DNA of 64,000 nt from Acidobacteriota bacterium. Its GTDB lineage: Bacteria; Acidobacteriota; Blastocatellia; Chloracidobacteriales; Chloracidobacteriaceae. This document shows, piece by piece, positions 28,852 to 36,749 of this stretch. A program made the position numbers and the translations under genes. Numbering within the stretch: the stretch's first letter is position 1; each line of letters opens with the position of its first letter. The notes under the pieces are model-generated. The model saw nothing but the letters and a program-made list of their open reading frames with translations. It had not been told where the DNA came from and searched no databases. Location: the NCBI GenBank assembly GCA_016208495.1, contig JACQXX010000010.1:37935-101934 (forward strand), written 5' to 3'.

Positions 28852-30172
28852 ACTCCTTCACCGGGCCGACAATGACGGTTGTGAGGTTAACCGGATCCAG
28901 ATACTGGCGCGCCACACGGGTGACATCGTCCACCGTCACCTGGCGAATAAATTCCGGATAGGTTTCCAGATAGTCAAAGCCAAGGTGAAAGACTTCGGCT
29001 TCGACCAGAAATCCAGCGACCTGGGCATTGGTTTCAAAGTTAAACACAAAGCTTCCAGTCAGATAGGATTTGGCGATGTCGAGTTCTTCCTGGCTGACAG
29101 GTTCGGTGGTAATGCGTTCAATTTCAGCTCGCAAGCCACGGATGGCTTTTTCACGGTTGGCAGGCGATGTGCCGATGTAGGCCGTAAAGCGTCCCGGATC
29201 AATTCCGGCTGAACTGGTAATGCTCGAAAATGTCGTGTATGCCAGCCCCTGTTCATCGCGCAAAATGCGTGGAATCCGTGAGGTCATCCCAGGGCTGCTG
29301 CCTAGAATTGTGTCCATAACCAGCAACGGATAAAAATCGGGATTTGACCGTTGAATGCCCAGATGTCCAAGGTAAACCTGGATTTGTTCTTTTTCTTTGA
29401 AGATGATCTTTTCGCGGGGCTCCGTCTGGCGCTCGACGGTTGGAACTTCCGGCAATGAAAACGCCGGATCTGGCTGCCAGTTGGCAAATGCGGCTTCGAT
29501 TTGCGCCTGCAGTTCCCGACGCGAGAAATCTCCGACCACGGCAAAGATGGAATTATTCGGCACGAAAAACCGCTGATAGGCCGCAACCAGTTGATCGCGA
29601 GTTAATCCAGCCACCGTGTGCGGATATCCAAGTGATGGGCGATGGGCAGGATGGGTTCCGTAAATCAATTCAGCAAAAGCATCCGCAGCCACTGCACGTG
29701 GTTCATCTTCGCGGCTTTTGAGTTGAGCCAGTACCCGCTCGCGCCGCATCGTAAACCGATCTTCCGGAAGTGTGGATTGGGTCAGCATTTCCGTAGCGAG
29801 GGCGAGTAACCCAGGAAAATCTTCAGTCAGGCACACCAGCCCGACGCCACTATGCGAATAGCCACCAAATGAACTCAGTCGGGCACCGACTTCTTCGGTG
29901 GCGAGCGCAATTTCCTGAGCCGTGCGAGTTGGCGTGCCTTCATCGAGCATATCACCCAGCAGCGTGGCCAGGCCGGCCTGTTCCTCAGCTTCATATCGGC
30001 TGCCAAAACGCACCATGGCGCTCATCGAAATCATTGGCAGTGTATGGTTTTCAGCCATCAAGAGCACGATTCCATTTGGCAAAACCACCCGTTCAATCTC
30101 GCCTTTGTGTTTGACCGCCGATCCGGCAGCAATTTGGTTGGCATTCATTTCCAGAAATTCCATCAGATTCAT
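28850..30172 (-). CDS. M16 peptidase-like protein lacking the zinc motif
   Basis: 440 residues with the M16 (pitrilysin/MPP) two-domain fold: VLPNGIVLLMAENHTLPM at the start, a middle linker and a second half ending LTTVIVGP. The position of the zinc-binding HxxEH is occupied by GLATLLGDMLDEGT, so the His and Glu ligands are missing and the subunit should be non-catalytic. Inactive M16 subunits usually pair with an active one and shape the substrate chamber. The active partner is encoded directly upstream on the same strand. No signal peptide is clear. Known pairs of this kind process peptides in the periplasm or cytoplasm. Confidence 0.88.
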   Translation of the reverse strand: MNLMEFLEMNANQIAAGSAVKHKGEIERVVLPNGIVLLMAENHTLPMISMSAMVRFGSRYEAEEQAGLATLLGDMLDEGTPTRTAQEIALATEEVGARLSSFGGYSHSGVGLVCLTEDFPGLLALATEMLTQSTLPEDRFTMRRERVLAQLKSREDEPRAVAADAFAELIYGTHPAHRPSLGYPHTVAGLTRDQLVAAYQRFFVPNNSIFAVVGDFSRRELQAQIEAAFANWQPDPAFSLPEVPTVERQTEPREKIIFKEKEQIQVYLGHLGIQRSNPDFYPLLVMDTILGSSPGMTSRIPRILRDEQGLAYTTFSSITSSAGIDPGRFTAYIGTSPANREKAIRGLRAEIERITTEPVSQEELDIAKSYLTGSFVFNFETNAQVAGFLVEAEVFHLGFDYLETYPEFIRQVTVDDVTRVARQYLDPVNLTTVIVGPVKE

Positions 30173-30277
30173 TCCTTTGTGAGCAAAGTGATACCGAATT
30201 AGGGTTCCGGGTTTAAAATTCTTGAAAAGACATAAAGGACATAAGGGGCAAAAAGGACAAAAGGGACATATATTCGA

Positions 30278-30430
30278 AAACCCCGAACCCCGAACCCCGA
30301 ACCCCGAACCCTGAACCCCGAACCCCGAACCCCGAACCCCGAACCCCGAACCCCGAACCCCGAACCCCGAACCCCGAACCCCGAACCCCGAACCCCGAAC
30401 TCCGAACCCCGAACCCCGAACCCCGAACCC
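30278..30430. repeat. AACCCCG heptad array
   Basis: About 22 units of AACCCCG with few variants (AACCCTG, AACTCCG). It ends directly against the stop codon of the next M16 gene (TAA at 30431-30433 on the minus strand). A short opposing GGGTTCCGGG lies at about 30202. Together with about 9-bp spaced AAGGACA phrases it fills the 258-bp gap between the two peptidase genes. Confidence 0.92.
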
Positions 30431-31753
30431 TTAGCTTTCCTTCGGGTCGTTAACCAGATACCCAACCGTGCGGTGATCGGGGTGGAGATAGGTGCGCATC
30501 ACCCGTTGAACTTCCGCCGTTGTGACTTCGCGAGTACGGTGCAGATAGGCATCCAGATACCGGTACCCGCGTTCTTCTTCAGGGAGTTCCGGGCGATTGG
30601 CCGTGGTTTCATATTCGCCAAGCAAAGTTGCCTGATTGAGAACATCTTCATTGCCAAGTACATACATGGCTTCAATCTGGCGCTTGGCTTTCTTTAATTC
30701 GGCTTCGGGAATCGGCTCGGTTGCCAGCCGATCAATCTCTTCATAGATTGCCTGCTCCACCGCAGCCAGGGTGTGTCCAGATTTGATTTCGGCCTGAATG
30801 TAGAACAGTGAGGGGTCAATGTGTTCGTTGTAGCTGGCATAGGCCATGGTCACGGACTGATCTTTTTCCTGAAGGCGTTGATAGAGCCGCGATGTTCGTC
30901 CGTGGGAAAACAACATCGAGGCTACGTGCAGGGCATATGAGTCGGGGTGCGCAATTTCCGGAGCGTGATAGGCAATCATCAGCCGTTCCACCGGGGTGAT
31001 TTTTTTGACGATTACCCGTTTTTCACCGCGTTGGGGTGGTTCAACGATTTTCATCGCCGGTGGCTCGGGACCAGCGGGGAGGTGTCCAAAGAGTTCGGTG
31101 ACCCGGGTAATCGCCTGTTCGGTTTCAAAGTCACCGACAAGCACCACGGTGGCATTGCGCGGCTGATACCACTGGTCGTAATAGCGCTTCATATCCTCAA
31201 CCGTGACGCCTTGCACATCCTGCAGCCAGCCAACCGTTGGCGAATGATACGGATGCTGTCGAAACGCAGTGGCCCAGACCTCGTTTTCGAGCAATTCAAA
31301 CGGGCTATCGAGTCCCATTTGTAATTCTTCAATGATGACCTGTTTTTCTGATTCGAATTCTTCCGGGGCAAACGACGTGTTGCGGATGCGGTCAGCTTCG
31401 ATTTCCAGTGCCATTTCCCATCGGTCAGACGCAAAGGTGAAGTAATAGGCGGTGAAATCAAGCCAGGTGAACGCATTGTTGCGTCCGCCGCGAATCTGAG
31501 TCAGCAGGTCAATCTCGCCTTTCCCAAGCCGCTCAGTCCCTTTAAACATCATATGTTCCAGGAAGTGGGACTTGCCCGTGTGGCCCAACTCTTCATTGCG
31601 TGATCCGACACGATACCAGATCATGGCGGCCACGATTGGATGGGTATGGACTTCTTTGGTGAGAATAGTTAATCCATTTGGAAGGTGCGTGCGGCGGACA
31701 TTGCGGGTCAGTGCCGAAAAACCATCATGCGAGGCAGGTTGCGGGCTGGACAT
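30431..31753 (-). CDS. M16 zinc peptidase (active subunit)
   Basis: 440 residues, same fold as the downstream paralogue. The inverted zinc motif is intact: SHFLEHMMFKGTERLGKGE supplies HxxEH, and a distal Glu is available in the helix EEFESEKQVIIEELQ. It should be the catalytic half of an MPP-like heterodimer with the adjacent inactive subunit. Substrates are probably peptides or presequence-like fragments. A Shine-Dalgarno-like AAAGGAG is found about 13 bp before the ATG. Operon order is active then inactive subunit, separated by a heptad array. Confidence 0.92.
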   Translation of the reverse strand: MSSPQPASHDGFSALTRNVRRTHLPNGLTILTKEVHTHPIVAAMIWYRVGSRNEELGHTGKSHFLEHMMFKGTERLGKGEIDLLTQIRGGRNNAFTWLDFTAYYFTFASDRWEMALEIEADRIRNTSFAPEEFESEKQVIIEELQMGLDSPFELLENEVWATAFRQHPYHSPTVGWLQDVQGVTVEDMKRYYDQWYQPRNATVVLVGDFETEQAITRVTELFGHLPAGPEPPAMKIVEPPQRGEKRVIVKKITPVERLMIAYHAPEIAHPDSYALHVASMLFSHGRTSRLYQRLQEKDQSVTMAYASYNEHIDPSLFYIQAEIKSGHTLAAVEQAIYEEIDRLATEPIPEAELKKAKRQIEAMYVLGNEDVLNQATLLGEYETTANRPELPEEERGYRYLDAYLHRTREVTTAEVQRVMRTYLHPDHRTVGYLVNDPKES

Positions 31754-32157
31754 ACAAAAGTGGTACTCCTTTTGGAGATTGGCCGAATTTCAGGTTTGAG
31801 GAGAAAAGCCAGCCAGTATAGAGGGGAATTTGGTGTGAGACAATCAGTTCTTGGAGGCAGTAGGAGGTGGGGACAAAGACCGTATTGGTTGGGATCAATG
31901 GCGGGATCAAGCCAGCAATTCAAAAATGTTCCAGAAAAGAAGTGAAAAAAAATCGGAAATTTCTGGATAAATGCAATAATTTCACAATATTTTCACCAGA
32001 TAACACTAGCCAAGCCGCGAAAGATTCCCTCTCATAAGGTGGCGTGACGGCTGAACCTAGCACGGGAAGGGCAGGACTTCCGCAGGATGCCCGTGCTCGT
32101 GGGAGGGAACCTTTCCCCGTTTTCGATTTTCCCCATCTTTCCCCACCTGACTCTTCT
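31754..32157. other. Intergenic region with one palindrome
   Basis: No gene seen in 404 bp. 32058-32097 contains an imperfect palindrome (AGCACGGG ... CCCGTGCT) resembling the GC-rich palindrome at 39003-39063. The rest is unremarkable. Confidence 0.5.
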
Positions 32158-33891
32158 TCATTCTTCATCAAACCCGCCCGCTGACGCAGGTGGTAGAGAC
32201 TCTTCATTCTTTTTTTCTGGTTGTGGAAATGGCTGTTGGATCAGTTTACGGAGCACGTCCAGGAATGAATTGGGCGACGATACATCCAGCGTGGCAATAT
32301 AGTCGGTTGAAATTTCCATTTCCTTTGCAATCGGGGCGATGTTGATGCCTTTTTTCCGGGGATCAAAAAGCGCGACCAGATATGGCAATTGGTAGGGTTC
32401 GACCACAGCCTGAATCAAATACTTGGTATAATTCACTTCAAAGCGGTTCTGGACATCGGTCAGGAGCAGGATTCCCCACATATCGTTTCCAACCTGACGC
32501 ACCAGTTTGGGGTATTCACTGTCAACCGAAAGTTGATAAACAAACAAACCACAATCCGTTGCGAGCGGAAGCCGGGCCACTTCAGTTCCAGGTAATGGAG
32601 GCAGGTGATATTTGATCGGTTCGGTCAATTCGCTCTGGAATTTCTGGGCCAGCAACCGGAGCGTGTTGGTAAACAGGGTTTGAACCCGACCGACCAATCC
32701 GAAAACGGCCAGTTTGGCACACATCGTTGATGGACCATACCGGTCTTTGAGCCGGGCTGAAAGCGGCCCAATTTCGGCTGGAGTCAGCAGAAGGGTTGGA
32801 ACTTCTTCTGGTTCGGGGTGCTCCGCATCGCTTGAAACCAGCGATCCCGTGATGGGTGGTTTATTTTCCTGGTCAATCGCATCCAGTTGGGAGAGCAGGA
32901 GCGTGGTGGTTTTTCCACTTGGTTGCGGGCAAACCGGACCGTCTAGCTTTTCAAGCAATCCAAAGGTAGCCATATGCACCGCCAGAAAATTGATTTTAGA
33001 GGCCACCAGTGAATATTCATTGACAATTTCTCCGAGCGTGTGTGTACCGTCGAACAGATCAAACAGCCGCACGGTTTCTTCGGAAAATGACCCGAGCGCC
33101 AGCCGGATTTCCAGGGCTTCCGATTTGACAAACACTGTATCAGGCGGGGGAAGCGGGAGTTCAGCGATTAGCAAATCCAGAATTTCAGGCGAAATGCTGG
33201 GGTCAAAGTCAACCCGTGAAACCGCAAACTCAGGCGGAGGAAGCGGTTGCCGGAGCAATTCGTCCTTGACCGTTTGGAGCAAGGTCTGGGCTTTAAAGGG
33301 CTTTGAAACAAATGGCCAGTCCCATTGCCGATAGGATTCAGGCATCTCTCGCACCACAGCACTGATGATGATGATCGGCAGATTTTCAGTCTCGGGTTTT
33401 TCCCGCAAACGGCGGGCAACTTCCAGGCCATTCATACCGGGCATCATCACGTCAAGCAGGACCAGATCCGGTTTGACATTCGCGATAAGTTCCAGGGCGT
33501 GTTTCCCCTCAAAAGCAATGCTGACCCGATAGCCTTCGCGTTCCAGGTAGCGTTCGATCAACGCCGTTGCCTGCGCATCATCATCCACCACCAGGATGTG
33601 TTTGCGGGGATCATTGGCACCAGTCGGGGCACTGATAGGGCCGACATTTTCTTCAATCCGGCCCTTGATCAGATAATAGTAGCCTTCCTTCCACCGAAAC
33701 AATTGCGAAAGCGCTGGCTCTCCGTACAAATCACCCAGTGTGACCCGACGCAGCTTCCCGTCAATCATATGCACCGTGGCACGCATCTGCGGACTCTGCT
33801 CACAGACCAGCGTGGCCGTGGCGCGTCGAAGGCTCAATGCCCGCAGCAAATTGGGAAGGGTACCGGATTTGATATTGCCAAGGAGTGCCAT
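32158..33891 (-). CDS. DUF4388 / receiver regulator (PatA-like), canonical receiver
   Basis: 577 residues, paralogue of the protein at 3007-4641. DUF4388 occupies 1-85 (MALLGNIKSGTLPNLLRAL ... YYLIKGRIEENV). The receiver at about 97-220 has every key residue: HILVVDDDAQ (acidic pocket), LVLLDVMMPGMNG (phospho-Asp), IIISA (Ser) and FVSKPF (Lys). The C-terminal alpha/beta domain (YLIQAVVEPYQLPYLVALFD) loosely recalls the second half of a small Ras-like GTPase but lacks a P-loop. The last 13 residues, SLPPASAGGFDEE, are encoded by a REP element and a GAATGAA heptad that contains the stop codon, so the natural C-terminus has been replaced. Confidence 0.85.
   Translation of the reverse strand: MALLGNIKSGTLPNLLRALSLRRATATLVCEQSPQMRATVHMIDGKLRRVTLGDLYGEPALSQLFRWKEGYYYLIKGRIEENVGPISAPTGANDPRKHILVVDDDAQATALIERYLEREGYRVSIAFEGKHALELIANVKPDLVLLDVMMPGMNGLEVARRLREKPETENLPIIIISAVVREMPESYRQWDWPFVSKPFKAQTLLQTVKDELLRQPLPPPEFAVSRVDFDPSISPEILDLLIAELPLPPPDTVFVKSEALEIRLALGSFSEETVRLFDLFDGTHTLGEIVNEYSLVASKINFLAVHMATFGLLEKLDGPVCPQPSGKTTTLLLSQLDAIDQENKPPITGSLVSSDAEHPEPEEVPTLLLTPAEIGPLSARLKDRYGPSTMCAKLAVFGLVGRVQTLFTNTLRLLAQKFQSELTEPIKYHLPPLPGTEVARLPLATDCGLFVYQLSVDSEYPKLVRQVGNDMWGILLLTDVQNRFEVNYTKYLIQAVVEPYQLPYLVALFDPRKKGINIAPIAKEMEISTDYIATLDVSSPNSFLDVLRKLIQQPFPQPEKKNEESLPPASAGGFDEE
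32173..32200. repeat. REP-like element inside a coding 3' end
   Basis: A single arm of the repeat seen at 7862-7932 (CTGACGCAGGTGGTA core), read in frame as the C-terminal tail of the regulator gene. Confidence 0.8.
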
Positions 33892-34208
33892 AGCCCAGAT
33901 GCCATTTCCAAATCGCTTTGACTGCCAATTGATGGAACTCAGGTTTGTGCCCTGTGCTCCAGCACGAAAAACAGCGAAGCGATGCTTTGGAAAAAGAAAT
34001 GCACCTCGGTTGGGGAGTGAGGTGACTGGTTGACCTGGCTGAGTGTTTGTTGTGGCGAGAAGCAGTGTCTAAACAGTACTGATTTTTAGCACTTTTTTCC
34101 AGTCAAATTCCAAAAAGGGAGCACAGAATGAAGAATGAAGAATTGAGAATAAAGAATGAGTGCCTGGTGACTGGTTTCGAAAACCCCAAACCCCAAACCC
34201 TCTTTGGC
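33892..34208. other. Intergenic region with heptads
   Basis: 33892-34120 holds nothing recognised. 34126-34160 has GAATGAAGAATGAAGAATTG, and 34177-34203 has AAACCCC units up to the stop region of the PelF-like gene. Confidence 0.55.
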
Positions 34209-35672
34209 CTACCTACCAATCAACTGCTGGTACAGGTCTCGATAGTGAGTGGCAAACTGGCTTTCAGTAAAGTGAGTTAAGGCTCGTTCACGTGCCCGTT
34301 GGCCAAGGTCTGCCCGCAATTCCGGGTTGGTCAGCAATTTCACGATGGACTGCGCCAACTGGTCAGGGGTCCGGGGGGGCACAAGGAGCCCGGTGTCGGC
34401 CAGCGCTTCACCGACGCCGCCGACATTGGTGGCCACAATGGCACTCCCACAGAGCATGGCTTCAACGATGGTGTAGGGGAATCCTTCGGAAATGCTGCTC
34501 AGCGTCACGACATCCGCCTGGTTGAAAACCTGTTCCGGATGCGACGTGAGTCCGGCAAAGGTTATGGTTTGCTGTAATCCAAGTTGAGTTGTAAGTGTCT
34601 GGCATTCAGCAAAATAGGCTGGGTCGCTGGCTGATCCGTACAATAAAAACTCGACTTCTGGAACGGTTTCCTTGACCTGAGCCGCAGCCTGAATCAGATC
34701 TTTGGTGCCTTTAAGAGCAAAAATCAAACCCACCTGGGTCACCGTTGGTCGGGCACGACGCGGAAGATTGAGCGGGCAAAAGCGTGCTTCATTTGAACCG
34801 TTATAGATCACCTGCAATCGGTCAGGTGTGACGCCCTGGGCGAGTTCCCAGCGGGCATTGTACTGGCACACGGGTGATACCACATCGGCATAATGATAGT
34901 TGGCACGCACCACCGCCCCAAAAAATCCAAGCAGAAACCGTTTGACGATGGTTGATCGGGCTGTCCGGGCTACATTGAGATATTGTTCACGCAGGTACAC
35001 CCCGTGCTCAGTGAGTAGATATGGTGTGCCATATTGCAGTTTGGCAACCACGCAGGGGAGGCCGCAAACTGCCGCTGCGGCTGAATGGGTCAGTGACGTT
35101 CGCGGAACTTCCACGTCCAGAACCAGCAACAACCGGGTCAGCAGTTGAAGACATTCCGCCGCATCTCTCACGGTTGGGGGAGGCAGGGGCGGCGTGGCTG
35201 ATGATACCCAGGCCCGCAGAAAATCCTGAAAACTGTACCAGACGACCCGTGAACGGAAGGTTTCAAAGTAATCAAACCGGCGGAAGTAGGCCGCCATGTC
35301 AGCAAACCGTTTCCCAGTGACTGCGCCGGTGGCAGTGCCCGTGATGTCGTCAAGCAATGCCTCGAAGATCGGCAGGAAATGACGCCGGATCGTCGGCTCC
35401 GTTGTTTGTCGCCGCCGGTTGAGGATGGTGGCAAACGTGCGGTCAAATTGTTGCTCAGCCGGGTCTTCCGTTCCCCAGAGTGGAACTTTGATGATGCTTT
35501 TGAGATTGGGTGGAGGCTCGTACCGGGGAGGCAGATAGGGGTGCATAATCACCGACAGCACCCTGTACTCAAACTCTTCCAGCCGGTGCAGCAACACATT
35601 GCACCAGGTACTGACGCCCCCACCATGAAATGGATAGGTGCCCTCAGTCGCCAGAAGCACTTTATGAACCAT
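34209..35672 (-). CDS. PelF-like GT4 glycosyltransferase
   Basis: 487 residues from the ATG at 35672; a GTG 21 bp upstream is possible, and neither has a clear ribosome site. The start KVLLATEGTYPFHGGGVSTW is the N-terminal signature of PelF (DUF3492 region). The C-terminal half is GT-B family 4: VTQVGLIFALKGTKDLIQAA, LLYGSASDP, and SSISEGFPYTIVEAMLCGSA with the EX7E motif and nucleotide-sugar-binding loop. PelF polymerises UDP-sugars for the Pel exopolysaccharide in the cytoplasm. A GH114 glycosidase gene sits immediately upstream, as expected for a Pel-like system. No PelG- or PelD-like gene is recognised, so the polymer and the system are uncertain. Confidence 0.85.
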   Translation of the reverse strand: MVHKVLLATEGTYPFHGGGVSTWCNVLLHRLEEFEYRVLSVIMHPYLPPRYEPPPNLKSIIKVPLWGTEDPAEQQFDRTFATILNRRRQTTEPTIRRHFLPIFEALLDDITGTATGAVTGKRFADMAAYFRRFDYFETFRSRVVWYSFQDFLRAWVSSATPPLPPPTVRDAAECLQLLTRLLLVLDVEVPRTSLTHSAAAAVCGLPCVVAKLQYGTPYLLTEHGVYLREQYLNVARTARSTIVKRFLLGFFGAVVRANYHYADVVSPVCQYNARWELAQGVTPDRLQVIYNGSNEARFCPLNLPRRARPTVTQVGLIFALKGTKDLIQAAAQVKETVPEVEFLLYGSASDPAYFAECQTLTTQLGLQQTITFAGLTSHPEQVFNQADVVTLSSISEGFPYTIVEAMLCGSAIVATNVGGVGEALADTGLLVPPRTPDQLAQSIVKLLTNPELRADLGQRARERALTHFTESQFATHYRDLYQQLIGR

Positions 35673-35784
35673 GCCGGAGTGATTGCTTGCCACAACGATA
35701 AAACTACCTGGCCCCTGAGTTCACTTGTTCGAAGAAAAGAATTTCGATTTGTATTCCGAACACTGAAGCCTGAACCCTAACCGC

Positions 35785-36690
35785 CTAAAACCCATTTTGC
35801 AGCGGCAGCAGGTTGACCCCCGATGAGTATCCCGGCATGGCGCAGTAGGGGAGGAAGTTGTAATCTCGCGAAACCTGATACATTCGCGATTGAAAGGTGA
35901 TATCCGCAATTTGTGCGCTTGTCAGTTGGTACAGTGTCATAATTGACAGCCCGCCACCTTGCAGCGCGGTCAACTCAGCCAGTCGGGCCTGTGACCAGGC
36001 ATCGGTTTCAATGTACTGAACCTGGAAGTTTTCCCAGCAGATGGCGTCCAAATATCCGGCAGTAAAGGTTTTAAGCCGGTTGATTCCCCAGTTTTGAAGG
36101 ATCAAGTTATTTGGGTAACGGGTTCGCATATCGCGCGTCAGAAAACCAGCCGATTGTAAAAAGCCTTCACCAGTTGGTGTTCCGGCATAGGGTGGCTCAT
36201 CCCCAATATTCAACGTATCGAGAAACACACCGTCATAGCCGCTACTGATCAATTTTTGCATCTGGTTGATCAGGAGTGTCCGCCAGTGGCTTTGCCGCAA
36301 ATCCATCAGATAGGCATTTGAACCGGGAATGCGAACCGGTACACCGTTGACTCGATAGTAATCTTGGGGAAACGCCTGTCTCAGAATTGGGTCGTTGGGC
36401 AAAACTTCAGCGCAGGTCAAATAGCCGATCAGGAGCGGACGATTGCCGTTGACTGGTGCTTTCAATGCCTTTATCTGAGTGGCAGTGTAGTTTCGAGGCT
36501 CAATCACGATGGCTTCAAACCGGCGCAACTCTGTAACTCGTCCTGAGCCATAATACAGCACATAGTTGCGAATCTGTTTGAATTGCTGACGGGCCGTGAG
36601 TTGCACAGGCGCTGAAATTGCGGCGCAGGAGAGGGTTGACCACAGCATGAAGATCATTCCAAAGCTGAAACAGGTCATTGATTTCGTCAT
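35785..36690 (-). CDS. Secreted GH114 endo-alpha-1,4-polygalactosaminidase-like protein
   Basis: 301 residues with an N-terminal signal-like segment (FSFGMIFMLWSTLSCAAIS). The TIM-barrel body resembles GH114 and the glycosidase domain of PelA: YVLYYGSGRVTELRRFEAIV, LIGYLTCAEVLPN, SSGYDGVFLDTLN with the probable catalytic Asp, and DAICWENFQV with the probable catalytic Glu. GH114 enzymes cleave alpha-1,4-linked galactosamine polymers such as Pel or fungal galactosaminogalactan. In the cluster it would trim or release the polymer made by the adjacent PelF-like enzyme. It lacks the deacetylase domain of full-length PelA. The upstream membrane-protein gene is 59 bp away on the same strand. Confidence 0.85.
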   Translation of the reverse strand: MTKSMTCFSFGMIFMLWSTLSCAAISAPVQLTARQQFKQIRNYVLYYGSGRVTELRRFEAIVIEPRNYTATQIKALKAPVNGNRPLLIGYLTCAEVLPNDPILRQAFPQDYYRVNGVPVRIPGSNAYLMDLRQSHWRTLLINQMQKLISSGYDGVFLDTLNIGDEPPYAGTPTGEGFLQSAGFLTRDMRTRYPNNLILQNWGINRLKTFTAGYLDAICWENFQVQYIETDAWSQARLAELTALQGGGLSIMTLYQLTSAQIADITFQSRMYQVSRDYNFLPYCAMPGYSSGVNLLPLQNGF

Positions 36691-36749
36691 GGTAGTTCTC
36701 TTTCTGGTTTAACGATTCAGTGCCCATTCCTCAGGAGTCGGAACGGCAT

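Noticed and set aside
28690..30430. Possible CRISPR arrays in the strongly repetitive gaps
   Set aside because: Units are 7 bp and contiguous, with no spacers of 25-40 bp and no cas genes.
30199..30465. Open frame encoding GSGFGVR repeats on the minus strand
   Set aside because: Pure translation of the AACCCCG array: three 7-bp units give a 7-residue period in every frame. No independent coding signal.
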